Source: Mycobacterium colombiense
Lineage (GTDB): Bacteria; Actinomycetota; Actinomycetes; Mycobacteriales; Mycobacteriaceae
Length of the DNA stretch: 64,000 bases
Reading direction: 5' to 3'
Assembly (NCBI RefSeq): GCF_001665835.1
Contig: NZ_LZSX01000018.1
Location: forward strand, 27,945-91,944
In this document: in pieces, positions 47,015-54,963 of the stretch
Layout: the number at the start of each line of letters is the position of its first letter
How positions within the stretch are numbered: position 1 is the stretch's first letter
Made by a program: the position numbers and the translations under genes
The notes under the pieces: model-generated
Seen by the model: the letters and a program-made list of their open reading frames with translations, nothing else
What the model was told of the DNA's origin: nothing
Databases searched by the model: none

Positions 47015-47670
47015 CGTGTCACCTCGTGATCGACGGTGGCATCCAGCAACGAGGTGACCGCGTGGTCGAAGTCGAGCATTCCGTGGGCCGACTTGTAGCC
47101 GGCCAGCTCCGCGATGGTCTCGTGGCTCAGCCGGATCCATCCGCTGTTGGGGTAGTGCTGTGCGACCAGGTCACGCCAGACCGAGACCGGCATGGCGTAG
47201 TTGTCCTCGCAGTCCCACGACACCTGCTGCACCGAGAACCCGCGCTCGGAGTTGACGAAAATCGTTCCGCTGAACAGAAATTGCAGTGGAACGGCACCGT
47301 CGCGCAGCGCGTGCAGGTATTTGGCGGCGGCCACCTCGAAGTCGTAGGTGCAATCCAGGTGCAGGGTCGCGGTGGTGTGACCGGTGAACCCCGGAACCAT
47401 CGCGGCGCAATGCTGCCACAGGAAGGTGCGTTGGGTGCTGGCCCAGCGTTCGCGGCCGCCGAATAAATCCGTCAGCCCGGCCGCTTCGTCGTCGGAGTAA
47501 GAGCGGCGCAGCGGCTCGATTCGGACCTGGCAGCGCAAGGCGATGGCGTGCACGGGGTCGTCGCCGCCGGCGGTGACGCCGACGCGGGCGGTGAGCACCG
47601 GGCTGACGCTGTACGGTTCGGCGGTCACGTCCAGAACCTCGAAGCTCACATTCATCGGCGGCCCGTTCAT
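47011..47670 (-). CDS. DUF6084-like hydrogenase-linked protein
   Basis: The 219-residue soluble protein starts MNGPPMNVSFEVLDVTAEPYSVSPVL; Met6 is an alternative start. It contains LRCQVRIEPLRR, TFLWQHCAAMVPGFTGHTT, LDCTYDFEVAAAKYLHAL, PLQFLFSGTIF and WRDLVAQHYPNSGWIRLS. From memory it resembles DUF6084, found in actinobacterial hydrogenase operons. It is coupled by ATGA overlap to both neighbours. The function is unknown. Confidence 0.75.
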   Translation of the reverse strand: MNGPPMNVSFEVLDVTAEPYSVSPVLTARVGVTAGGDDPVHAIALRCQVRIEPLRRSYSDDEAAGLTDLFGGRERWASTQRTFLWQHCAAMVPGFTGHTTATLHLDCTYDFEVAAAKYLHALRDGAVPLQFLFSGTIFVNSERGFSVQQVSWDCEDNYAMPVSVWRDLVAQHYPNSGWIRLSHETIAELAGYKSAHGMLDFDHAVTSLLDATVDHEVTR

Positions 47671-48311
47671 CGCGGTGTCTTTCTCGCGCGGGCGGCGAGC
47701 AGGTCGAAGAAGCCGTCGATGAATTCACGGGCCTGCTGGCCGCCGTCGAAGCCGCGCCACAGCATGCGCAGGCGTCCGACGAATTCGTAGCAGGCGTCGA
47801 TGGGCACCAGATACGTTTGTGGCTGCGACAATTCGCCATCCTGGGCGCTGTCGGCGACCCGGACGAGCAGCGCCTCCACGTCGTCGGCGAGCAGGTCGAC
47901 CCGGGGGTCGGCGCCGCGAATGGTGTCCCAGACCTCCATATCGAGCTCGGATTCGCATGCCCCGGCCGGTCCCGGGTAGAAGGCGACGGTGCGCCGAAGG
48001 GCGGAGTTGGTGAAAAAGAAGGCGACCCCGACCGGGATCTGCAGTGCCTCCCATACCAGGCGGTCCAGCGCGAAGTCGGGGAACGACAGATACCGGTCCG
48101 GCACCGCGCGGTAACGCAGGTCGGCTTCGGTGTCGGTGAACAGCAGATAGCAGGCGCGGCAGACGCACATGAGCTGGCGGCCGGCCACGTTGACCACGTG
48201 CTGGTGCTCGTCGGCGATCGACTCCGCACACATCTCGCAGCGCTCACCGGCCGCCTCGGGGGTGCGCCTGTCGCTTTTGATGCGGGCCAGGACCTCGAAC
48301 GGGGTGCTCAT
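47667..48311 (-). CDS. DUF5947-like protein with zinc-ribbon-type Cys pairs
   Basis: The 214-residue protein has CEMC at 26-29 and CRAC about 23 residues later, spaced like a zinc ribbon (RCEMCAESIADEHQHVVN...MCVCRACYLLF). VGVAFFFTNSALRRTVAFYPGPAGA and WDTIRGADPRVDLLADDVEALLVR follow. From memory it matches DUF5947, recurrent in group 1h hydrogenase loci. It may bind metal or scaffold assembly; this is inference. ATGA/GTGA-type overlaps join it to hhyE and the DUF6084-like gene. Confidence 0.76.
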   Translation of the reverse strand: MSTPFEVLARIKSDRRTPEAAGERCEMCAESIADEHQHVVNVAGRQLMCVCRACYLLFTDTEADLRYRAVPDRYLSFPDFALDRLVWEALQIPVGVAFFFTNSALRRTVAFYPGPAGACESELDMEVWDTIRGADPRVDLLADDVEALLVRVADSAQDGELSQPQTYLVPIDACYEFVGRLRMLWRGFDGGQQAREFIDGFFDLLAARARKTPR

Positions 48312-49240
48312 GCCGGCGCCTCCAACACGTCGGCCCGCAACGCCACCGACAGCACGCCGTAGCGGGTCAGCAGCGGCATCGGATCGAGATGGCCGGCCGG
48401 ACCACCGGCCGCGGCGGCTCCCGCACCGACGACGTCGAAATCCGTGCGGCAGCCCGCGCAGCGCAGCATTCGACCGTGCAGCTGCGAACCCGCCAGCGAG
48501 TCGTCACACACCGGGCAGTGATCCCGGTAGACGAAGGTCTGGTCACCGACCCGGCAGGCCAGCACCGTCACCCCGTCGATCACGAATCCCGCGACCTCGC
48601 CTGGTGTCAACTCGGCTAGCTCGGGCGCCGGGTGCCAGGCGGTCGGCCCATGCCCGTTCGAATGTAGATGCGCCAGAAGCGATTCCGCCGGAATGACACC
48701 CGCCGGAGCGGTCGTCGCCTCGGCCGTCACCACCTCGATCGAGGAGATCTCCGGCGCGGCCGCGCGGACCGCGTCCTGCACGGCCAGTTCCAGTGTCACC
48801 GCGGACGACGGGCAGCTCTTGCAGCTGCCGGCGAAGGCCAGCCGCACGGTGAATTCGTCCGGTTGCCCGCCCGCGACGACCTCGAGCAGGTCGACGTCTC
48901 CGCCGTGCGAACCGAGGTAGGGGCGCACCCGATCCAGGGCGTCGGAGACCCTGCGGTGCACGTCGTGCGGGTGCAGGCCGTGCACCAGGAGCAGGCTGGC
49001 CACCAGGTCGTCGGTGGCCAGCCGCTCGACCATCCCCCCGTCCGGTTCGGGATCGCCGGCCATCCGCATGATCCGCTCGAGCCCGGCGCCGTAGAGCCCG
49101 ACTACCTCCCGAACCAGTTGCTGCGCACGGTCATACGCGGCGGTCCCACTTGCTGCGCAGGAATCCAGCAGTGTCTGGATCCGATCGCCCGCCTCACGCC
49201 ACTGCGCGTCGTTCGCGGACTTGTCCGGGCGATCCGCCAT
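48308..49240 (-). CDS. hhyE: NifU-like/Rieske-like iron-sulfur protein (HhyE type)
   Basis: The 310-residue protein has a NifU C-terminal-like domain (about 88-170) with C140-K-S-C143, and a Rieske-like domain (about 205-275). Its ligand motifs read C242-P-V-C245 and C261-A-G-C264 instead of the usual C-x-H and C-x-x-H, so a Cys4 site is present. In M. smegmatis the equivalent HhyE is proposed to relay electrons from the hydrogenase to quinone. It lies 3 bp after hhyL. Confidence 0.88.
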   Translation of the reverse strand: MADRPDKSANDAQWREAGDRIQTLLDSCAASGTAAYDRAQQLVREVVGLYGAGLERIMRMAGDPEPDGGMVERLATDDLVASLLLVHGLHPHDVHRRVSDALDRVRPYLGSHGGDVDLLEVVAGGQPDEFTVRLAFAGSCKSCPSSAVTLELAVQDAVRAAAPEISSIEVVTAEATTAPAGVIPAESLLAHLHSNGHGPTAWHPAPELAELTPGEVAGFVIDGVTVLACRVGDQTFVYRDHCPVCDDSLAGSQLHGRMLRCAGCRTDFDVVGAGAAAAGGPAGHLDPMPLLTRYGVLSVALRADVLEAPA

Positions 49241-49243
49241 GTG

Positions 49244-51046
49244 TCACTCCCCGGCGGGGGACTGGGTTGGCGTGTGCAGTCTGTCCAGGGATTTGCCCTT
49301 CCCCAGGTACATGTGCACGCCACACGGCAGGCACGGATCGAAGCTGCGCACCGTGCGCATGACGTCGATGCCCTTGAAGTTGTCCCGGCCGTTCTCCTCG
49401 AAGATCGGCTGGCCCTGCACCGCATCCTCGTACGGGCCCGGTGTGCCGAAGCTGTCGCGCGGGCTGGCATTCCACGGTGTCGGCGGGTACGGGTGATAGT
49501 TTGCGATCTTGCCGTCCCGGATCACCATGTGGTGGCTGAGCACACCACGCACCGCCTCGGTGAAGCCGCATCCGATGGCCTCGTCGGGCACCTCGAACTT
49601 CTCCCATGTCTTGGTGCGCCCGGCGCGAATCTCCTCGAGCGCCTTCTCGGCGAAGTGTAAAGCGCACGCCGCCGCGTAGGCCTGGAAGTAGGTGCGCGCC
49701 CGGTCACGTTCGAGCGTGTTGCTGCCGTACGTGGGGATCTTCCACTCCAGCTCGACGGGTCCCTTCAGGGCCGTCTTGGGCAGGTTGATCTTGACGCTGC
49801 TGCCGGTCGCCTTCACGTAACCGATGTCCACCAGGCCGGCCAGCGCCGTCGACCACAGCCGGGCCAGCGGACCACCGCCGGTGTCCAGCGCCAGGTTATC
49901 CTTGCCGTCGAACCAGCGCGGTGACATCACCCAGGTGTACTTGCCGCCCTCCCCCATGTCGCGCTTCTGCGGGTGCGGGTTGGTGTGCTGGTTCCACGGG
50001 TGGCGCCGGTCCACCGCGTTGCCCAGCGGGTCGGTCTTGACGAACATCTCCTGATCGGTCCAGTCGTCGTAATACGAACTGCCCAACAGGATCCGGATGC
50101 CGAGGTTGATGTCCACCAGCGAGTGGGTGACCAGCTTGCCGTCGACCACCACGCCCGGGGTGACGAACATCGCGTTACCCCAACGCTCCATGTCCTTGTA
50201 TTCGAAGTTGCACACCTCGGGGTCCTGGAAAGAACCCCAGCAGCCCAGCAGGGTGCGGCGCAGCCCGACCTTGTCGTAACCGGGCAGTGCCTCGTAGAAG
50301 AAGTCGAACAGGTCGTCGTGCATGGGCACGACCTTCTTCATGAACTCGACATAGCGCATCAGTCGGGTCATGTAGTCGGTCATCAGCTGGATGGTCGCCA
50401 CGGTACCGACCCCGCCGGGGTACAGCGTGGAGGGATGCACGTGGCGACCCTCCATGAGGCAGAACATTTCCCGCGTCGCCCGGCTCACCTGCAGTGCTTC
50501 GCGGTAGAACTCACCGCTGAAGGGGTTGAGCGAGCGCATGATTTCCGCAATCGTCTTGTACCCGTGGGCGTCCGCGTGCGGGGCCGGCGTCTTCTCGGCC
50601 AGTGACAGCACACTCGGATTGGTCTCGGAGACCATCTTCTCGCAGAAGTCCACCCCGACCAGATTCTCCTGGAAGATGTTGTGGTCGAACATGTATTCCG
50701 CGGCCTCGCCGAGGTTGACGATCCACTCACCCAGGTGCGGCGGCTTGACGCCATAGGCCATGTTCTGCGCGTAGCACGAACAGGTGGCATGGTTGTCGCC
50801 GCAGATGCCGCAGATCCGGCTGGTGATGAAGTGGGCGTCGCGGGGATCCTTGCCCTTCATGAAGATCGAATAGCCGCGGAAGATCGACGAGGTGCTGTGG
50901 CACTCGACGACCTCCCTGTTCTCGAAGTCGATCTTGGTGTAGATGCCCAGGCTGCCCACGATCCTGGTGATGGGATCCCAGGCCATGTCGACCAGTTGGC
51001 CGGGCTCCCGGTTCGCATGGGTGGGTTCAGGAATGATGGTTGTCAT
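49244..51046 (-). CDS. hhyL: [NiFe]-hydrogenase large subunit, group 1h (actinobacterial)
   Basis: The 600-residue protein has the N-terminal nickel site R77-I-C79-GIC82-GDNHATC and the C-terminal site DPC572-LPC575-GVH578. A 22-residue tail after His578 is expected to be cut off by the endopeptidase. Motifs and length match the high-affinity group 1h/5 enzymes, which oxidise atmospheric H2 during starvation. The oxygen-tolerant class feeds the aerobic respiratory chain. hhyS lies just upstream, separated by a 103-bp gap holding a long hairpin. Confidence 0.97.
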   Translation of the reverse strand: MTTIIPEPTHANREPGQLVDMAWDPITRIVGSLGIYTKIDFENREVVECHSTSSIFRGYSIFMKGKDPRDAHFITSRICGICGDNHATCSCYAQNMAYGVKPPHLGEWIVNLGEAAEYMFDHNIFQENLVGVDFCEKMVSETNPSVLSLAEKTPAPHADAHGYKTIAEIMRSLNPFSGEFYREALQVSRATREMFCLMEGRHVHPSTLYPGGVGTVATIQLMTDYMTRLMRYVEFMKKVVPMHDDLFDFFYEALPGYDKVGLRRTLLGCWGSFQDPEVCNFEYKDMERWGNAMFVTPGVVVDGKLVTHSLVDINLGIRILLGSSYYDDWTDQEMFVKTDPLGNAVDRRHPWNQHTNPHPQKRDMGEGGKYTWVMSPRWFDGKDNLALDTGGGPLARLWSTALAGLVDIGYVKATGSSVKINLPKTALKGPVELEWKIPTYGSNTLERDRARTYFQAYAAACALHFAEKALEEIRAGRTKTWEKFEVPDEAIGCGFTEAVRGVLSHHMVIRDGKIANYHPYPPTPWNASPRDSFGTPGPYEDAVQGQPIFEENGRDNFKGIDVMRTVRSFDPCLPCGVHMYLGKGKSLDRLHTPTQSPAGE

Positions 51047-51124
51047 CGCGCTACTTCTTCCCGCTTTGGCTGCTGTCAGCGTTGGCTGATGCGGCGACGG
51101 CTCTTCGTCTTTGACTGTGTGAGA

Positions 51125-51170
51125 GGAGCGCGCCGACCCGGTAGGTGACCTACCAGGTGCGGCGCGCTCC
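51125..51170 (-). promoter_or_regulatory. Long hairpin over the hhyS stop codon
   Basis: GGAGCGCGCCG (51125-51135) is complementary to CGGCGCGCTCC (51160-51170), and the inner GGTAGGT (51140-51146) pairs with ACCTACC (51148-51154) around one base, giving a stem of about 20 bp with minor mismatches. It includes the hhyS stop at 51150-51152 and sits about 80 bases before hhyL. It could terminate, process or stabilise the mRNA and so set the hhyS:hhyL ratio. Confidence 0.75.
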
Positions 51171-52205
51171 CGTGGTGAGTTGGTCGCCGTTGTGGCGCCA
51201 CCGCGGCTCTTTGTCGACGGTGCGTTCCGTGATACCCCTCAGACTGCGAATCACGGCTCCGTACAAGCCCGACGCGGTGCTCGAGATCTTGCCGCCCGGC
51301 GGCTCGTCCATGAACGGCATGAACTTGTCCGGGAACCCCGGCATCGTGCAGCCGATGCAGATCCCACCGACGTTGGGGCAGCCCCCGACGCCGTTGATCC
51401 ACCCGCGCTTGGGCACGTTGCATTTGACGACGGGCCCCCAGCAGCCAAGCTTCACAATGCATTTCGGCGACCCGTACTCGGTGGCGAAGTCGCCCTGCTC
51501 GTAGTAGCCGGCCCGGTCGCAACCCTCGTGCACGGTCTTGCCGAACAGCCACTGCGGGCGCAGCGCGTCATCGAGCGGGATCATCGGTGCCTGGCCGGTC
51601 GCCATGTAGAGCAGGTAGGTCAGCGTCTCCGACAGGTTGTCCGGCTGTATCGGACAGCCGGGCACGCACACGATCGGGATGCCCGCCTTGCTCTTCCAGT
51701 CCCAGCCGAGGTAGTCCGGCACGCCCATCGCCCCCGTCGGGTTGCCGGCCATCGCGTGGATGCCCCCGTAGGTGGCGCAGGTCCCGACCGCCACGATGGC
51801 GGTAGCCTTGGGCGCCAACCGGTCGAGCCACTCGCTGGTGGTCATCGGCTGCCCGGTGGCCGGGTTGTTGCCGAAGCCGCACCAGTAGCCCTCGTCCTTG
51901 ATCTTCTCGTTCGGAATCGATCCCTCGACCACCAGCACGAAGGGCTCCAGCTCGCCGCGGTCGGCTTTGAAGAACCACTCCAAAAAGTCGTCCGCCCCGC
52001 CGTTCGGGCCGCATTCGAAGTCGATCAGGGGCCAGTGCACGGCGACCTGGGGGAGTCCGGGCAGGGCTCCCATGGCGATCTCCTCGACGCTGGGCTGGGT
52101 GGCAGCAGTCAACGCCACCGAATCACCGTCACAACTGAGGCCCGCATTAATCCATAGAACATGGATCAATGTTTGTTCTGCCTTGACTGCTGCTTCTGTT
52201 GGCAT
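51150..52205 (-). CDS. hhyS: [NiFe]-hydrogenase small subunit, group 1h (actinobacterial)
   Basis: The 351-residue protein starts without a twin-arginine signal, so the enzyme faces the cytoplasm. The proximal cluster motif reads SC25-DGD28-S, where an Asp replaces a usual Cys. Later cysteines (CATYGG, CVPGCPIQ, GCDRAGYYEQ, KLGCWGP, CPNVGGICIGCTMPGFPD) build the medial and distal clusters. The Asp ligand matches the published actinobacterial hydrogenase structure. GGAAAG precedes the ATG. Confidence 0.97.
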   Translation of the reverse strand: MPTEAAVKAEQTLIHVLWINAGLSCDGDSVALTAATQPSVEEIAMGALPGLPQVAVHWPLIDFECGPNGGADDFLEWFFKADRGELEPFVLVVEGSIPNEKIKDEGYWCGFGNNPATGQPMTTSEWLDRLAPKATAIVAVGTCATYGGIHAMAGNPTGAMGVPDYLGWDWKSKAGIPIVCVPGCPIQPDNLSETLTYLLYMATGQAPMIPLDDALRPQWLFGKTVHEGCDRAGYYEQGDFATEYGSPKCIVKLGCWGPVVKCNVPKRGWINGVGGCPNVGGICIGCTMPGFPDKFMPFMDEPPGGKISSTASGLYGAVIRSLRGITERTVDKEPRWRHNGDQLTTGARRTW

Positions 52206-52286
52206 GCTGCAGCTTTCCGGAGCCGGGCTGGGGCTCCTGCGCCGCCGGAGTCGACCGTCGGCCCACTTGCGCAGCGCTATTTTTTG

Positions 52287-52315
52287 GGTCTACTCCCGCT
52301 ATCGAGCGTTGTCAA
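52287..52315 (-). promoter_or_regulatory. Candidate hhyS promoter
   Basis: On the - strand TTGACA (52315-52310) and TAGACC (52292-52287) are separated by 17 bp. Transcription would begin near 52280 and give a leader of about 75 bases. The -35 is a perfect sigmaA-type match; the -10 is weak, as is common for regulated mycobacterial promoters. Confidence 0.5.
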
Positions 52316-52419
52316 CGGTCCGACATCACCCGCTAGTACGCACGTGTTGCATAAGACCGAAAAGCCATGGCGCGCCTAGATGTTTGGTCGCGTCCGGTTA
52401 ATCATCGTGGCGGGGTCAT

Positions 52420-52438
52420 CCTGCGAATGTCTCGCAGG
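52420..52438 (-). terminator. Hairpin between hypB and hhyS
   Basis: CCTGCGA (52420-52426) and TCGCAGG (52432-52438) form a perfect 7-bp stem with a 5-base loop about 25 bases after the hypB stop. It has no T tract. It supports separate hypAB and hhyS transcripts. Confidence 0.5.
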
Positions 52439-52463
52439 AGCGTGGCCGCCGTCGGGGGACGAT

Positions 52464-53243
52464 TCAGGCGCCGTCCGCGGCGAAGCGGCGCAGCCAGCCG
52501 AACCACGCGGCCATACCGTCGCCGGTGCGCGCACTGACCGGCAAAATCGTCGCTGCCGCATTGACTTTGCGGACATGGGCGATGTATGTGTCGACGTCCA
52601 CGTCGAGGTGGGGCACCAGGTCGATTTTGTTGAGCAGCACCACGTCGACCGACCGGAACATCACCGGATACTTCAGCGGCTTGTCCTCGCCCTCGGTCAC
52701 CGAATACACCATCGCCTTGGCGTGCTCGCCCACGTCGAACTCGGCCGGGCAGACCAGATTTCCGACGTTCTCGATGATCACCAGGCCCAGCGCGGTGAGG
52801 TCGAGACCGGGCAGTGCGCGGTTGATCATGGGCGCGTCGAGGTGGCATTCGCCGCCAAATCCGTTGCTGGTATTGAGCAGCGACACCTGGGCGCCGCGGC
52901 CGCTGAGCTTGGCCGCGTCCAGGTCGGTGGCGATATCGCCCTCGATCACCCCGATGCCCAGCTCGCCGGCGAGTTCGTCGAGCGTGGCCTGCAGGATGGT
53001 GGTCTTGCCCGATCCCGGCGAGCTCATCAGGTTCAGGGTGCGCACCCCGTTGCTCTCGAAGGCCGCCCGGTTGGCGTCGGCGAGCAGGTCGTTCTCGGCG
53101 AAGATGGCCTCCAGCACGTCGATGCGCTGGCTGCCGGTCCGATAGCGGCTGTGATCGCCGTGGTCGTGATCGTGATCGTGCGGAAGGTGATCGTGGGCGT
53201 GGGTGTGCACGGTTCCGTCGTCGTGCCGATGAAATCTACCCAT
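52464..53243 (-). CDS. hypB: Hydrogenase nickel incorporation GTPase HypB
   Basis: The 259-residue protein has a His/Asp-rich nickel-storage N-terminus (HRHDDGTVHTHAHDHLPHDH...), Walker A SSPGSGKTTIL, a metal site around FGGECHLD, and the GTPase switch regions IENVGNLVCPAEF and LLNKIDLVPH. It delivers Ni to HhyL with HypA. ATG at 53243 fits AAAGG eight bases upstream; the TTG six bases earlier is too close to that site. It lies 12 bp after hypA. Confidence 0.96.
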   Translation of the reverse strand: MGRFHRHDDGTVHTHAHDHLPHDHDHDHGDHSRYRTGSQRIDVLEAIFAENDLLADANRAAFESNGVRTLNLMSSPGSGKTTILQATLDELAGELGIGVIEGDIATDLDAAKLSGRGAQVSLLNTSNGFGGECHLDAPMINRALPGLDLTALGLVIIENVGNLVCPAEFDVGEHAKAMVYSVTEGEDKPLKYPVMFRSVDVVLLNKIDLVPHLDVDVDTYIAHVRKVNAAATILPVSARTGDGMAAWFGWLRRFAADGA

Positions 53244-53255
53244 CGCCAACGCCTT

Positions 53256-53591
53256 TCACGAGACATCCAATGACGTCACCAAGAATTCGTTGCCCTGCAG
53301 CACCTCGACGTCGGAGCTGTCGCACCGGGGACACCAGATCGACCACGGTGAAGTGATCCCGGACTGCCCGCCGCACGCACGGCACCGGACCTCGGCGTCG
53401 ACGCATTCGAGTTCCAGCTCGGCGTCCGGCATGTCCTCGGCTTCGCGGACCAGCGTCCAGCAGAAGGACAGCGACTCGGGCACCACCTGACGAAGCGCGC
53501 CCACCCGCACCCGCACCACGTCGACGTGCCGGCCGTCGGCGTGATCCTTGACCACGCCGGCGATCGCTTCGCACAGCGACAGCTCATGCAC
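53256..53591 (-). CDS. hypA: Hydrogenase nickel incorporation protein HypA
   Basis: The 111-residue protein begins MHELSLCEAIAGVVKDHA (His2 and Glu3 bind nickel) and has a zinc site of two CXXC pairs (CRACGGQ and CPRCDSSD). It works with HypB to insert nickel into HhyL. It is the first gene of a hypAB unit with nicT 102 bp upstream. Confidence 0.96.
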   Translation of the reverse strand: MHELSLCEAIAGVVKDHADGRHVDVVRVRVGALRQVVPESLSFCWTLVREAEDMPDAELELECVDAEVRCRACGGQSGITSPWSIWCPRCDSSDVEVLQGNEFLVTSLDVS

Positions 53592-53693
53592 CGCCGATCA
53601 CCGCCGATCCGCGAGCTGGGCGCAGGCCGAAAAGCCCATGAGCACTGTTTTACACCCGAATGGCCGGTTGCGGTCAGTCTCGTGCCGCTCGGC

Positions 53694-54806
53694 TCAGGAG
53701 GTCCACTTCTCTTCGATGCGCCCGTAGCGCCAGACGAGCAGGGCCACCGACCACGTGACGACGAACATGCCGACGACGACGTAGCCGATCGCGTTCAGGT
53801 CCAGCCCGCCGATCCAGCTCCAGAACGCGCCGCGCCAACCGAACTGGTCGGCGAACAGGACGAGGAGTTCGATGCTGCCGATCAGCAGCGCGACCGCCAC
53901 CGACAGGGCGGTGATGGTGAGGTTGTAGTAGATCTTGCGCACCGGGTTGGAAAAGGCCCAGCCGTAGGCGAAATTCATGAATGAGCCGTCGATGGTGTCC
54001 AGCAGGCACATGCCGGCGGTGAAAAGCACCGGCAGGCACATGATGGCGTACCAGGGCAGCCCGGCGGCGGCGCTTGTGCCGGCCAGCACCAGCAGCGCGA
54101 TCTCGGTGGCGGTGTCGAAGCCGAGCCCGAACAGCAATCCGACGGGATAGCAGTGCCAGGATTTGGTGATCGACTTGGTGACGCGGCCGAGCAACCGGTT
54201 CATCAATCCGCGGTTGTCCAGGTGCCGCTCCAGTTCGGCCGCGTCGGTGTCGGGATCGTATTCACCGCGGCGCAGCCGGGCTAAGACGCGCAGGATGCCG
54301 ACCAGGACCATGACGTTGAGAAGGGCGATCGCGTACAGGAAGACGCCCGAGACGCTGGTGCCGATCAGTCCGGTGTAGTGGTGCAGCGTCGAGGAGTCGT
54401 CGCTGACCGGTCCGACCACCGCCTTCACCCCGCACGCCAGCAGCACCGCCAGCCCGAAGACCACCGTGGAGTGGCCCAGCGAGAAGAAGAAGCCGACGGC
54501 CAGCGGGCGCTGCCCGTCGTTCATCAGCTTGCGGGTGGTGTTGTCGATGGCGGCGATATGGTCGGCGTCGAAGGCGTGACGCATGCCCAGGGTGTAGGCC
54601 GTCAATCCGACACCGACGCCAAAAGCTTTGCCGCCCAAGCTGTATTGGGCCGGAGCGACGAAGGCGACCATGGTGAACCAGCCGAGCAGGTGCAGTGCGA
54701 CGATCACCGCCAGCATCGATGCCAATCGCCACCACTCCGCCGGCGACAGGGCGCCGAGAAGCCTCGTCGTCCGTGACGACCGCCAGTCGATCTCGGTGCT
54801 GGCCAC
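53694..54806 (-). CDS. nicT: Nickel/cobalt transporter (NiCoT family)
   Basis: The 370-residue protein has eight hydrophobic segments and the NiCoT signature TLGMRHAFDADHIAAIDNTTRKLM (HAFDADHI), GFFFSLGHSTVVF, and LGFDTATEIALL. It brings Ni(II) into the cell for the hydrogenase and possibly Co(II) for B12. GTG at 54806 has GGAAGG upstream; the longer upstream frame has no signal. In M. tuberculosis nicT (Rv2856) persists without the hydrogenase. Confidence 0.95.
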   Translation of the reverse strand: MASTEIDWRSSRTTRLLGALSPAEWWRLASMLAVIVALHLLGWFTMVAFVAPAQYSLGGKAFGVGVGLTAYTLGMRHAFDADHIAAIDNTTRKLMNDGQRPLAVGFFFSLGHSTVVFGLAVLLACGVKAVVGPVSDDSSTLHHYTGLIGTSVSGVFLYAIALLNVMVLVGILRVLARLRRGEYDPDTDAAELERHLDNRGLMNRLLGRVTKSITKSWHCYPVGLLFGLGFDTATEIALLVLAGTSAAAGLPWYAIMCLPVLFTAGMCLLDTIDGSFMNFAYGWAFSNPVRKIYYNLTITALSVAVALLIGSIELLVLFADQFGWRGAFWSWIGGLDLNAIGYVVVGMFVVTWSVALLVWRYGRIEEKWTS

Positions 54807-54857
54807 TGGGGTCCTTCCGGCGCGTCCTTGCGGTATCGGCTGAGAACAACCGGCACG

Positions 54858-54898
54858 ACTGTAAGTACCGCGGCTCGCCAGATGCAAGTGAGTCGCAG
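54858..54898 (-). promoter_or_regulatory. Candidate nicT promoter with Nur-like operator
   Basis: ATGCAA-GTGAG-TCGCAG (54882-54898) resembles the nickel-uptake-regulator box TTGCAA-N5-TTGCAA. On the - strand a possible promoter uses TTGCAT (54887-54882) as -35 and TACAGT (54863-54858) as -10 with an 18-bp spacer, so the operator overlaps the -35. Binding of a Fur-family protein would block nicT. Confidence 0.55.
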
Positions 54899-54963
54899 GA
54901 ATCAGGGTGTCTTGATGGCGCCGAGGACTGGCAATCCCGCCGCTGCGGCGCGACACTGAACCG

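Noticed and set aside
54807..54963. Cobalamin riboswitch before nicT
   Set aside because: Considered because NiCoT genes can be B12-controlled, but no B12-box-like segment or long leader is present; the gap is only 157 bases and better explained by a Nur-like box.
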